Source: Vibrio europaeus (GTDB lineage: Bacteria > Pseudomonadota > Gammaproteobacteria > Enterobacterales > Vibrionaceae). Taken from it: 64,000 bases of DNA. The translations under genes were made by a program, and so were the position numbers. The DNA lies in contig NZ_LUAX01000007.1 in assembly GCF_001695575.1 (NCBI RefSeq), forward strand, positions 1,488,001 through 1,552,000. The letters are read 5' to 3'. The notes under the pieces are model-generated. The model was given only the letters and a program-made list of their open reading frames with translations, was not told the origin of the DNA and did not search any database. Positions 25,797-34,775 of this stretch are shown here, piece after piece; the first letter of the stretch is position 1, and each line of letters begins with the position of its first letter.

Positions 25797-26232
25797 ACGA
25801 ATACTCGTTGTGTGTTCTGGGAACATCTGCCGTTCACCATTGGCGAAAGAGTTGTTTGCTCAAGCGCTACCCAATATTGAGTTTGACTCTGCTGGGGTCT
25901 TAGTGGACAAAACTGGACTTAAAGGAAAACCTGCAGTGGGCCATTCGCAAACGCTAGCAGAACGAAAGGGCCTAACATTATCTGAACACAAAGCTAAACA
26001 GGTGACGCCAGATTTAGTTGAATGGAGTGACTTAATTTTAGTGATGAGTCACGATCATATTGACTTGGTATCTGAACTTAACCTTGGAACTAGAGCAAAA
26101 ACATTATTGATTGGCCAGTGGATAGGGGTTGGAGAAGTTGACGATCCTCTAGGCAAAGACATAGAGGAATTTGAACACTGTTATCGAACCTTAGCGCGTG
26201 CGATTGAGAGTTGGAGGACCCGTCTTAGCTGA
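25789..26232 (+). CDS. Low-molecular-weight protein tyrosine phosphatase (Wzb/VpsU-like)
   Basis: This enzyme of about 147 residues has the C-X5-R active site VVCSGNICRSP (catalytic Cys about residue 9) and the general-acid Asp in DDPLGKD. It should dephosphorylate the tyrosine tail of the Wzc-like kinase and so allow cycles of polymerisation. I use the ATG at 25789; the TTG at 25783 is an unlikely start. Unlike in many capsule loci, it is at the far end from the kinase gene, as vpsU is separate from vpsO in V. cholerae. Confidence 0.93.
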   Translation: MVKRILVVCSGNICRSPLAKELFAQALPNIEFDSAGVLVDKTGLKGKPAVGHSQTLAERKGLTLSEHKAKQVTPDLVEWSDLILVMSHDHIDLVSELNLGTRAKTLLIGQWIGVGEVDDPLGKDIEEFEHCYRTLARAIESWRTRLS

Positions 26233-26310
26233 AAGCGAGTTCAATACTTGCTACCAATGCCTAGAGTTCGCCGCCATGAGTTGGAAAAAGCGTATTCCCA
26301 ACTAAGTTTA

Positions 26311-26943
26311 CTAGTGAACTAACTCTGTTTTCTTAAACTGGCCGTTAGCAATGAAATGATGTATTTGCTCTGGTACTAAAGAAGAGTAGATCAAGCTAGT
26401 ATGACTGCTTCTAATCTCGATATGATCCGTCATGCCTTCAATTTTTGTTTCATCAACGGTGACGGTTCCATCGGACATCATTTTGTTGTCCATTAAAAGC
26501 AATGAGCGAGCGCCAAGTGGAAGCGTACCGGCAATACAACCAAGCTTTTGCGGAACAGACCAGCTTCCTTCATGTTGAGCGAGACCAAAGTCAGGAGAAT
26601 TGCCTAAGATCACACTCATGCCTAGTTCTTGAATCCGAGTAACAATAGAAGCCCCTTGCATTGGAGAGCCGATGGTTACAACGTGTGAAACAACATCTTG
26701 ATTTAGCTGGCGAGATTGAAGGTAATGCTTAATGATAAGCCCACCTAAACTGTGCCCAACGAGAACGTTAGGCATAGTATCGGATAAAGCGTTATCGATA
26801 GAGGTAAATACTTGCTGCTCATCGATTGCAACGCTGTTGTAAGAGAGTATCTTAGTTCGGTAGCCAAACTCTCTGAGTTTGTGGCTTAGTGGTTGCATCA
26901 CCATTCCATGCATGTAAAGACCATGTAAGATAATGATTTTCAT
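26311..26943 (-). CDS. Alpha/beta-hydrolase (lipase/esterase-like)
   Basis: This 210-residue cytoplasmic protein starts MKIIILHGLYMHG, with the oxyanion-type HG motif, and has a nucleophile elbow VGHSLGG (Ser). Acid and His candidates follow toward the C-terminus (EIRSSHTSLIYS). It resembles the PGAP1/lipase class 2-like acyl hydrolases. I start at the ATG at 26943 because GGAG precedes it by 6 nt; the GTG at 26955 is part of that SD region. Substrate unknown. Confidence 0.85.
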   Translation of the reverse strand: MKIIILHGLYMHGMVMQPLSHKLREFGYRTKILSYNSVAIDEQQVFTSIDNALSDTMPNVLVGHSLGGLIIKHYLQSRQLNQDVVSHVVTIGSPMQGASIVTRIQELGMSVILGNSPDFGLAQHEGSWSVPQKLGCIAGTLPLGARSLLLMDNKMMSDGTVTVDETKIEGMTDHIEIRSSHTSLIYSSLVPEQIHHFIANGQFKKTELVH

Positions 26944-27107
26944 ATAATTCTCCACAACCGCTTATACAGAGAATCTAACCATATTTTCTGACAAAATCAC
27001 CTACTTTCTAGCAAGTTTGTGCAGCCAAACAAGAAGACAAAATAAATCACTTAGCCAGCTATTCAAGTGACTAATGTGGGCGTAGGTCTATGACAACATG
27101 GTGAATT

Positions 27108-27896
27108 TCAAACGTATATTTTTCCATGCGAGTAGGGCACTACATCACCTGAAACGACGACATTTTGTTGTGAAACATGACAATAGACAATGCCGCCGCG
27201 CTTGGATGCTTGGTATGCTTTCAAATTGTTTTTGTTGAGCCTGTCAGACCAAAATGGAGCCAGTCCAGCATGAATGGAACCTGTCACAGGATCTTCATCT
27301 CCGCCATTGGCAGGCCAAAAATAACGGGAAACAAAGTCATACTCTTTACTTTTTGCTGTAGCAACTACGTCATATGGGGCGAGACGTTTAAGGAAATCAC
27401 TTTTGGTTTTTAAATCATAAACATCTTGTTCATTGTCATAGATAGCAAAATAAGCTTGCGGGCTTCTTAGCACCTCGGCTGGAAGGATAGACAACCCTTC
27501 TAGCAGATCTGCTGGGGGATTAATGGCTTGCGGCTTTCTGAGTGGAAACGTCATCAAAATACGACCACTAAGGTCTTTATCGACAACTAGCGGACCAACA
27601 AAGCGAGTTTCAAATGTAATGCTGTCTCCCGCATCAAAGTGGGAAAATAGGACATAGGCGGAGGCTAATGTGGCATGGCCACAAAAATCAACTTCACAAA
27701 GAGGGGAGAACCAACGAATTTCATAGTGATCGACATCGATGGGTTTAATAAAAGCCGTTTCCGATAAGTTGTTTTCGGCGGCAATCTTAAGCATCAAGTC
27801 ATCGCTAAGCCAATCATTGATTGGAACAACTGCAGCGGAGTTTCCCTTAAATCTTTGAGTCGTAAAGGCATCGCAAACGAACATTTCAAATTCCAT
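27108..27896 (-). CDS. PhzF family isomerase-like protein
   Basis: This protein of about 262 residues has the PhzF hallmarks: VCDAFTTQRFKGNSAAVV at the N-terminus, the catalytic Glu in NLSETAF, VDFCGHATLA, and near the C-terminus GGDEDPVTGSIH. The family catalyses isomerisation of small metabolites such as trans-2,3-dihydro-3-hydroxyanthranilate; the substrate here is unknown. Two consecutive ATGs at 27899 and 27896 follow a GAGGGAAAG SD. It is downstream of lldD in the same direction but 187 bp away. Confidence 0.92.
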   Translation of the reverse strand: MEFEMFVCDAFTTQRFKGNSAAVVPINDWLSDDLMLKIAAENNLSETAFIKPIDVDHYEIRWFSPLCEVDFCGHATLASAYVLFSHFDAGDSITFETRFVGPLVVDKDLSGRILMTFPLRKPQAINPPADLLEGLSILPAEVLRSPQAYFAIYDNEQDVYDLKTKSDFLKRLAPYDVVATAKSKEYDFVSRYFWPANGGDEDPVTGSIHAGLAPFWSDRLNKNNLKAYQASKRGGIVYCHVSQQNVVVSGDVVPYSHGKIYV

Positions 27897-28086
27897 CATC
27901 TTTCCCTCAGTTGTGGAGATTTTATAGATGATATGAATTATTACCTTTAGTTACCATACTTGGTTGGGATTGGCGGAGAGTTGCGACTCGTTTCAACTGA
28001 AAGCATACTGAGTCGACACTCTCTCCGATAATTAAAAGTGAACATTGACCAGGTTACAATGTCACTTTAATGTTGCGAATAAGGCA

Positions 28087-29226
28087 TTATTTGAAGTTAA
28101 CAAGAGAGTCTCTATTCAGATCGTGGATACTTTTGGCTCCCGTTAGCGTCATAGCGACACGTATTTCTTTCTCATATAGATCGAGGAGATTTTCAACACC
28201 CGCTTGGCCTTGCGCGGCAAGCGCATAAATAAATGAGCGACCAAGAAGGGTACAATCGGCGCCGAGTGCAAGCATACGGACGACATCAAGACCTGTTCGG
28301 ATACCTGAATCGACGAAGATTTTAAGATCACCTTTTACTGCGTCTGCAATAGTAGGCAGAGCTTTTGCTGTTGAAAGGACACCATCTAATTGTCGACCGC
28401 CGTGATTCGAGACCACAATACCATCTGCGCCAAAGCTGACCGCATCTTTAGCATCTTGCTCATCAAGGATTCCTTTGATGACCATAGGGCCATCCCAATA
28501 CTCGCGAATCCATTCAAGATCTTTCCACGAAATAGAAGGGTCAAAGTTGTCACCTAGCCAGCCAATGTAGTCTTCTAATTTGGTAGGCTCTCCGCGATAA
28601 GTCGAAATGTTGCCAAGGTCGTGTGGCTTGCCAAATAATCCGACATCGAAAGCCCAGCTAGGGTGGCGCATCGCTTGGAACACACGGCGCGCGGCAGCGT
28701 TAGGGCCACTCATACCTGAGTGCATGTCTCGGTAGCGAGCTCCTGGTACTGGCATATCAACAGTAAACACAAGCGTTGTAACACCAGCAGCTTTTGCACG
28801 CTCAAGTACATTCTTCATAAAGCCGCGATCTTTAAGCACATACAGTTGAAACCACATTGGACGCTCAATCGCAGGAACGACTTCTTCAATCGGGCAGACT
28901 GACACTGTAGACATAGTGAATGGAATGCCTTTGTTTTCCGCTGCTTTGGCTGCCTGAACTTCACCTCTTCGTGCATACATACCAGTGAGCCCTACAGGAG
29001 CAAGCGCAATTGGCATCGCAAACTTTTCGCCAAAGATCTCTGTCTCCAGACTCAGATCTTCCATATTCTTTAATACGCGTTGTTTAAGCGCGATGTCTGC
29101 GAGATCTTCGGTGTTTTTTCTCAAGGTATGTTCACCGTAAGAACCGCCATCAATGTAGTGAAAAAGGAACGGAGGAAGCTTCGCTTTTGCAGCGGCACGA
29201 TAGTCAGTAGAAGCAGAGATAATCAT
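28087..29226 (-). CDS. lldD: FMN-dependent L-lactate dehydrogenase
   Basis: This 379-residue membrane-associated flavoenzyme oxidises L-lactate to pyruvate and feeds electrons to the quinone pool. It shows the family blocks AFTMSTVSVCP-like (PFTMSTVSVCPIEEV), FQLYVLKDRGF, TLVFTVDMPVPGARYRD, the Lys in MVIKGIL and the catalytic base in VVSNHGGRQLDG, then FVDSGIRTGLDVV for FMN phosphate. Its length matches E. coli LldD. It is downstream of the lactate permease gene; a long inverted repeat lies between them. Confidence 0.96.
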   Translation of the reverse strand: MIISASTDYRAAAKAKLPPFLFHYIDGGSYGEHTLRKNTEDLADIALKQRVLKNMEDLSLETEIFGEKFAMPIALAPVGLTGMYARRGEVQAAKAAENKGIPFTMSTVSVCPIEEVVPAIERPMWFQLYVLKDRGFMKNVLERAKAAGVTTLVFTVDMPVPGARYRDMHSGMSGPNAAARRVFQAMRHPSWAFDVGLFGKPHDLGNISTYRGEPTKLEDYIGWLGDNFDPSISWKDLEWIREYWDGPMVIKGILDEQDAKDAVSFGADGIVVSNHGGRQLDGVLSTAKALPTIADAVKGDLKIFVDSGIRTGLDVVRMLALGADCTLLGRSFIYALAAQGQAGVENLLDLYEKEIRVAMTLTGAKSIHDLNRDSLVNFK

Positions 29227-29294
29227 AAAGTCATTCCTAATAGAGTTTTTAGTGCCTTTCTATGAAGGTTTAGTATGGTCGATATCATAAAAGG

Positions 29295-29372
29295 GAGGCG
29301 TCAATACCCACGGTTTTGCTATCGTTTTCACGTTAACAGGGGTCTTGTCAGGGGTTAGAGTATTAACGCCTC
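29295..29372 (-). repeat. Long inverted repeat between permease and dehydrogenase genes
   Basis: GAGGCGTCAATAC (29295-29307) and GTATTAACGCCTC (29360-29372) match at 12 of 13 positions, with a 52-bp loop. On the minus strand the second arm is followed by CCTTTTA. It can form an mRNA hairpin in the lctP-lldD message, or be a pair of protein sites. Confidence 0.55.
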
Positions 29373-29385
29373 AAGGGAAATTCTT

Positions 29386-31077
29386 TTAGTTCATTAACGC
29401 GTCAGTAATCTGCAAGCCATAGACAGCAACTAGGCCAATGATACCCGTTACAACCAAGTAGTAGATGGTAGGGATAATGGTCTTACGCAGGGTTGCCCCT
29501 TCGCGTCCAAGCAGTCCAACGGTGGCCGATGCAGCAACCACATTGTGGATAGCGATCATGTTACCGGCAGCAGCACCAACGGCTTGAAGTGCTACAACCA
29601 CGGCGCTCGATATGGTCAGTGTTTGAGCCACTTCGAACTGGAACTGGCTAAACATCATGTTCGACACTGTGTTAGAGCCCGCTATGAATGCGCCAAGCGC
29701 ACCTACCGTCGCACTAAGAGCTGGGAATGCATCACCCACTAAGCCAGCAGCAAAGTTAGCTGTCGTGACCGGCATACTTGCTAGATCAGATCCGTTGATG
29801 CCTGAGTTGATGAAGATACGCACCATAGGGATGGTAAACACTAAGACAAAACCTGCACCAATCAGAGTTTTACTTGATTCACCAAATGCTTTTCCAAGTG
29901 GTGCAATGCTGCGGGACTGAAGTAATACTGCCACTAAAGCAACAAACACTAGAATGCCGCCTGGCAGGTACAATGGTTGGATTGCCGTACTGATACCGGC
30001 TTCACCTAGAATATTGCTAAACGAAAGGCTAACGCTACGTAACATTGCTTTGAATTCTGTACTTACGCGGCTAGCGACAAGTACAACAGCGAGCAGTACA
30101 TATGGAAGCCAAGCCAAAACCATGTTCATTGGCTTAGCTTTAGCGTCATCTAAATCGATCTTTAGCGAGCCTAACCATTCTGCTGGCCATTTGTTTTCAT
30201 CTTCAAAGTCCCATGTTGATTTAGGGACTAAAAAGCCATGTTTAGCCGCTGAAACAACAATGGACAGACCAACTAAACCACCGATGAGTGAAGGGAACTC
30301 TGCACCAAGGAACACGCCTGTCAACGCATATGGGATAGTGAAAGAGAGGCCTGCGAAGATAGCAAACGGCAGGATATCTAGCCCTTCAGTCCAGCTTCTG
30401 TTCTTGCCGAAGAATCGAGTCAACATCATTGCCATTAGAACTGGGATTAGCGTACCGACACTGGCGTGAATCAAAGCAACGCTCGATGTGATTTGCTGTA
30501 GGTAAGCCTCCCACGTTGAGCCATTAGCGATAAGCGCTTCGCCAATGTTGTGAGTGTCTAACCCTTTGTTAACGCCAACGATAATAGGTGTACCCACAGC
30601 TCCGAAAGAAACAGGCGTTGACTGAATCATCATTCCCATCAATACAGCCGCAAGTGCTGGGAAACCAATAGCGACAAGTAGCGGCGCGGCAATGGCTGCT
30701 GGCGTACCAAAACCGGATGCGCCCTCAATGAATGAGCCAAAACACCAAGCGATAATAATCGCCTGAACACGTCTATCTGGAGAGATGTTGGTAAAACCGT
30801 TTCGAATCGTAGAGATTGCACCAGTGTGTTTTAAAGTGTTGAGCAAGAAGATGGCACCAAACACAATCCATAGTACGGAGACGGTAATTCCGAGCCCCTG
30901 AAATACAGAAGCAAGCACTCGTGTCGTTGACATATCCCATGCGAAAAGGGCAATGACAACGGTTAAACCAAATGCGACGGGCATCGCGCGTTTTGCAGGC
31001 CAGTTTAGGCCGACGAGGAGTATGGCAGCCACCACTATTGGTGAGAAAGCCACTAGGGCAAGTAATGTTTCACTCAT
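29386..31077 (-). CDS. lctP: L-lactate permease (LctP/LldP family)
   Basis: This 563-residue inner-membrane transporter with about 12-14 helices takes up lactate with protons. SFIEGASGFGTPAAIAAPLLV and QSTPVSFGAVGTPIIVGV are conserved LctP motifs, as is FIAGSNTVSNMMFSQFQ toward the C-terminus. I start at the ATG at 31077, with AAGGA 9 nt upstream; the TTG at 31101 is unlikely. It forms a lactate-use unit with lldD and is divergent from a LysR regulator, presumably its controller. Confidence 0.95.
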   Translation of the reverse strand: MSETLLALVAFSPIVVAAILLVGLNWPAKRAMPVAFGLTVVIALFAWDMSTTRVLASVFQGLGITVSVLWIVFGAIFLLNTLKHTGAISTIRNGFTNISPDRRVQAIIIAWCFGSFIEGASGFGTPAAIAAPLLVAIGFPALAAVLMGMMIQSTPVSFGAVGTPIIVGVNKGLDTHNIGEALIANGSTWEAYLQQITSSVALIHASVGTLIPVLMAMMLTRFFGKNRSWTEGLDILPFAIFAGLSFTIPYALTGVFLGAEFPSLIGGLVGLSIVVSAAKHGFLVPKSTWDFEDENKWPAEWLGSLKIDLDDAKAKPMNMVLAWLPYVLLAVVLVASRVSTEFKAMLRSVSLSFSNILGEAGISTAIQPLYLPGGILVFVALVAVLLQSRSIAPLGKAFGESSKTLIGAGFVLVFTIPMVRIFINSGINGSDLASMPVTTANFAAGLVGDAFPALSATVGALGAFIAGSNTVSNMMFSQFQFEVAQTLTISSAVVVALQAVGAAAGNMIAIHNVVAASATVGLLGREGATLRKTIIPTIYYLVVTGIIGLVAVYGLQITDALMN

Positions 31078-31232
31078 TGGTACGTCCTTTACATTCTTCA
31101 ATCAGGACTCTTGAGAGTCTCTTAGATTTTATAATTGTGATGGTATTGTTAATTTGGAGTGAATTTACCCCTTTATTTTTTATTGATACAGGGAAATAAT
31201 GAAAATAATTAATTCCAAAAGTGACATAATCA

Positions 31233-32132
31233 ATGCGTGCAGATGACTTAATCCTGTTTTCTCAAGTCGTAGAAATGGGTAGCTTTAGCAAGGTGGCTGA
31301 GGCAAATAACCTTACAAATTCGGTAGTTAGTAAGAGAATAGCCCGACTAGAGGAAGAGATTGGTGTTCAGCTATTATATCGAACTACGCGCAAATTAACG
31401 TTAACAGAAGCGGGCAAGGCGTTAACGCATGGTGCTAAAAATGTGAAGCAAGCCGCTCAAGAGGCTATGGACGCAGTTTCAGGGTTTGGTGAGAACGTGA
31501 GCGGTCATATCAAAATGTCTGTCCCCACCATTTCTGGCGATCTGATATTGGCCGATGCTGTCGCTGAATTTTGCAACTCTCATCCAGGGTTATCGGTCGA
31601 TATGTCTTTAGATAATCGCTTTGTTGACCTCGTGGAAGGGGGGTACGATTTGGTGATTAGAACAGGTTATTTAGAAGATTCGAGCTTGATCGCAAGGCAC
31701 ATTTTAGATTCCCAATGGGTAGTGTGCGCGTCGCCTTCTTATATCGCCAGAAATGGCAAACCGATAGAGCCGCAAGACTTAGCAAAGCACAACTGCCTTC
31801 AATATGCCTACCAAACCACAGGCGCGAGCGAATGGGAGTTTAAGGCTGAAGAGGGGAACTATATCGTAAAAGTGACTGGTTCCTTTTCGACGGATAACGC
31901 GACCGCGCTGAGAAAAGCCGCCTTGGGCGGTCATGGAATCGCCTATGTACCAAGATGTTTGGTCTATCACGATATACGAAACGGTCAGCTGGTGGACTTG
32001 TTTCCAGAGCAAGTCGGAAAACGACTTGGGATCTATGCGGTGTACCCATTCACCAGACAACCACCGAACAAAGTAAAATTACTGATTGAGCACATTCGCG
32101 CGCGCTACTTGGCGATTTCTCACTACTTTTAA
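31233..32132 (+). CDS. LysR-type transcriptional regulator, divergent from lctP
   Basis: This 299-residue DNA-binding protein has an N-terminal winged helix-turn-helix (DLILFSQVVEMGSFSKVAEANNLTNSVVSKRIARLE) and a C-terminal co-inducer domain (VRTGYLEDSSLIARHI style, GHGIAYVPRCL). Its position, divergent from the lactate permease and 155 bp away, suggests it controls lactate use, sensing lactate or a related acid; this is inference from context. The helix-turn-helix departs from the usual TQPAVS pattern with TNSVVSKR. Confidence 0.9.
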   Translation: MRADDLILFSQVVEMGSFSKVAEANNLTNSVVSKRIARLEEEIGVQLLYRTTRKLTLTEAGKALTHGAKNVKQAAQEAMDAVSGFGENVSGHIKMSVPTISGDLILADAVAEFCNSHPGLSVDMSLDNRFVDLVEGGYDLVIRTGYLEDSSLIARHILDSQWVVCASPSYIARNGKPIEPQDLAKHNCLQYAYQTTGASEWEFKAEEGNYIVKVTGSFSTDNATALRKAALGGHGIAYVPRCLVYHDIRNGQLVDLFPEQVGKRLGIYAVYPFTRQPPNKVKLLIEHIRARYLAISHYF

Positions 32133-32147
32133 AGGCTTAAAGTTACA

Positions 32148-32176
32148 AAGGGCCAACAATACGTCAGCCCTTCTTT
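32148..32176 (+). terminator. Possible terminator after the LysR gene
   Basis: AAGGGC and GCCCTT arms around a 13-nt loop, followed by CTTTG. The T tract is weak. Confidence 0.4.
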
Positions 32177-32177
32177 G

Positions 32178-32912
32178 CTATTTACTCACAAGCTCTAGTT
32201 TGAACTCGTCATACTGATTGACGAGATAATCTAGCAGCGAATAGATGAATAGGGCGATACCGAGCTTCTCAAATAATTCTTCTGCAGTCTGCGCTAATGC
32301 GTAAATTATTGTCGAACGATTCCCCGATTCTTCAAGCATGCCTCCAAGCATTTCGAATCCAATCGCGCCAGTTACGAAAAGGACTCCAGATACGACAAAT
32401 AAGTACATCGACTTTCGGGGGAGTTGTATGAGAAATCGGAAATACAGCGCACAAAATGCCAAAAGAGCTAAGCCATATGGAATGATCCAAGCGTAATAGA
32501 ACACTCCTTTTGCTTCAAACAAGTTTCGACTTGGAGATGTCAGTCTCTCATGGAAAGAGAACAGCTCATCCATAGATAAAAACAAAAACACAAGTGACAG
32601 TAACGCCCAGAGAAGATATCTCTCTTGGGCTTTTTTTTGTGTGTGAGCAATAAGCATTAGCAAAAGGCTAGAAAGCAGTAAAGTCATTGAGGCGTACAAG
32701 GTTGGAACATTTCGCTCTGAACCAAAGTCAAACATCTTAAATACAGAAAGTAACTCATCTTGCTCGAAAATTATTTTGTAAAATACCCCAACCATATGTG
32801 CAATGAAGAGACAGAAAACGATTGAAAGTAAGGCCGTTAAGGTATTCCTTGGGGTGACTTTTATGTTCAAAGTAACATACTCCTTGTAATTGTTTTTTTG
32901 AACCAAGATCAT
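32178..32912 (-). CDS. Multi-pass membrane protein of unknown function
   Basis: This protein of up to 244 residues has about six membrane helices. Between the third and fourth is a charged motif FLSMDELFSFHERL, a DELxxxHE-like group that could bind metal. Start is uncertain: the ATG at 32912 gives 244 residues, but AAGGAG stands 8 nt before an in-frame TTG 14 codons later. It faces the LysR gene tail-to-tail. I do not recognise a family with a known role. Confidence 0.7.
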   Translation of the reverse strand: MILVQKNNYKEYVTLNIKVTPRNTLTALLSIVFCLFIAHMVGVFYKIIFEQDELLSVFKMFDFGSERNVPTLYASMTLLLSSLLLMLIAHTQKKAQERYLLWALLSLVFLFLSMDELFSFHERLTSPSRNLFEAKGVFYYAWIIPYGLALLAFCALYFRFLIQLPRKSMYLFVVSGVLFVTGAIGFEMLGGMLEESGNRSTIIYALAQTAEELFEKLGIALFIYSLLDYLVNQYDEFKLELVSK

Positions 32913-33075
32913 GTTTGGTAATCAACTAGGTGCAAATATTACAGGAAGTGTTTGGGCAGAAACGAGGTGCAATTCTGTTTATTTCACTATTGTTAAAATT
33001 TTAGATTGCACGTCTCATATTGGAGACATGTTTCTTTGTGTATTTAGTTAATGCGCTTCGTATTAGGCCTCACAA

Positions 33076-33108
33076 TAAAAAAGCCGACGCTTCCATGCGT
33101 CGGCTTTA
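33076..33108 (-). terminator. Rho-independent terminator of the YejF-like ABC gene
   Basis: AAAGCCGACGC pairs with GCGTCGGCTTT around a short loop, followed on the minus strand by TTTTTTATT. It is 32 nt after the stop. Confidence 0.9.
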
Positions 33109-33139
33109 GGGTCGGCGGCCAAACCGAACTTATATAAGC

Positions 33140-34762
33140 TTAGGCAGCTTCGGTGGATTCTTCCAAATCAAATGAGGCAGCGATAAGTTTCTTGGTGTAA
33201 TCGCTCTGCGGGTTATGGAATATTTCATCAGCAGTGCCTTGCTCCATCACTTCGCCTTTTTGCATGACGAGCACACGATCTGATAGAGCTTTTACAACAC
33301 TTAAATCATGACTAATAAATAAGAAGCCTATGTTGTGTTTTTTCTGAAGATCCTTAAGCAGATCAATAACCGTTAGCTGGACAGAACGATCAAGTGCCGA
33401 TGTTGGCTCGTCTAGCAAGATGAACGATGGCTCAAGAATCAGCGCTCGTGCAATGGCGATACGCTGACGCTGACCTCCAGAGAATTCGTGCGGGTAGCGG
33501 TTAATAGAGTGCGGATCAAGACGCACCTCTTCAAGGGCTTTTCGCGCTCTTGCCATACGTTCTGTGCGAGTCAGTTGAGGTTGATGCACGGTTAGTGCTT
33601 CCGTGATGATATCGCCGACTGTCATACGTGGAGATAGCGAACCATAAGGATCTTGGAACACCATTTGAATATCTTTTTTCAGTTCAAAGCGTTGTTTCTC
33701 TGACAGCTGGCTAATGTCTTGGCCTTTAAACTCGATGCGTCCAGTAGAAGGTAGTAATCCAATCAGTGCGCGGCCTAGGGTTGATTTACCCGATCCTGAT
33801 TCACCTACAATACCTAAGGTTTCACCTTGTTTTAGCTCCAATGAGATCCCTTTGACCGCTTCAAAATACTGGTTTCGACTAGGCAAGAAGTGAGATTTAA
33901 CTAGGAACTTTACGCGAATATCATCGGCTTTTAGCAGAGCAGGGGCGTCGTCTTCTATTGGGTCTTTACTACCATTAGGAATGGAGTTGATCAGCATTTG
34001 CGTATATTCATGCTTTGGCTGAGCAAACAATTCGTCACATTGACCTTCTTCTACCACGTCACCTTTACACATTACGATGACTCGATCAGCGAGATGTTTT
34101 ACAACACCGAGGTCGTGAGTAATGAACAGAATAGACATGCCCATCTTAGCTTGAATCTCTTTAATAAGGTTCAGCACCTCGGCTTGAACTGTCACATCTA
34201 GAGCCGTCGTAGGTTCATCGGCGATGAGAATGTCTGGTTCATTGATCAGTGCCATCGCGATCATGATGCGCTGTAATTGACCACCGGAAAATTCATGAGG
34301 GTACTTGGTGTAAGCTTGCTGAGGGTTTGGTAAGTGAACCAAATCAAATAGGTCGAGCACTTTTTGTTTCGCCTGAGAGCGAGTCACACTTCGGTGACAC
34401 ATGATGGCCTCAGCGACTTGAATTCCAACGCGCATAAATGGATTGAGAGAGGTCATTGGCTCTTGGAAGATCATCCCGATGCGATCACCACGAATGCTCT
34501 GCATGGTTTTTTCGGATTTATCCAACAGCTCTTCATTTTCAAACTCAATGCTCGATTGAGAATGAACAATCGCATTGTTTGGCAGGAGCTGCATCAAGGC
34601 GTTGGTTGATACTGATTTTCCACTACCAGACTCACCAACGATAGCAAGAGTTTCACCTTTTAGCAGATCGAAACTGACATCTTTTACCGCGTCAACAATT
34701 CCATCGTTGGTGGTAAAACTTACGGAAAGGTTTCGAACCTTAAGAATAGGCGTCTGTGACAT
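33140..34762 (-). CDS. Fused double ATP-binding subunit of a peptide-type ABC importer (YejF-like)
   Basis: This 540-residue cytoplasmic protein has two ABC ATPase domains in tandem, each with Walker A (GESGSGKSV, GESGSGKST), Q-loop, signature (FSGGQLQR, FSGGQRQR) and Walker B (ILIADEP, ILLDEP). The layout is that of YejF, the energy subunit of the microcin C/peptide importer YejABEF, and close to the oligopeptide DppDF pair. No permease or binding protein is in the window, so it either serves distant ones or is an orphan. It has its own terminator. Confidence 0.93.
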   Translation of the reverse strand: MSQTPILKVRNLSVSFTTNDGIVDAVKDVSFDLLKGETLAIVGESGSGKSVSTNALMQLLPNNAIVHSQSSIEFENEELLDKSEKTMQSIRGDRIGMIFQEPMTSLNPFMRVGIQVAEAIMCHRSVTRSQAKQKVLDLFDLVHLPNPQQAYTKYPHEFSGGQLQRIMIAMALINEPDILIADEPTTALDVTVQAEVLNLIKEIQAKMGMSILFITHDLGVVKHLADRVIVMCKGDVVEEGQCDELFAQPKHEYTQMLINSIPNGSKDPIEDDAPALLKADDIRVKFLVKSHFLPSRNQYFEAVKGISLELKQGETLGIVGESGSGKSTLGRALIGLLPSTGRIEFKGQDISQLSEKQRFELKKDIQMVFQDPYGSLSPRMTVGDIITEALTVHQPQLTRTERMARARKALEEVRLDPHSINRYPHEFSGGQRQRIAIARALILEPSFILLDEPTSALDRSVQLTVIDLLKDLQKKHNIGFLFISHDLSVVKALSDRVLVMQKGEVMEQGTADEIFHNPQSDYTKKLIAASFDLEESTEAA

Positions 34763-34775
34763 TGTACATCCTTAT

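Noticed and set aside
26233..26310. GTTGG and CCAAC arms after the phosphatase gene as a terminator
   Set aside because: The arms are short with a long loop and there is no T run.
29954..30469. 171-codon plus-strand frame within the lactate permease gene
   Set aside because: The minus-strand protein is a clear LctP; the plus frame lacks any recognised domain.
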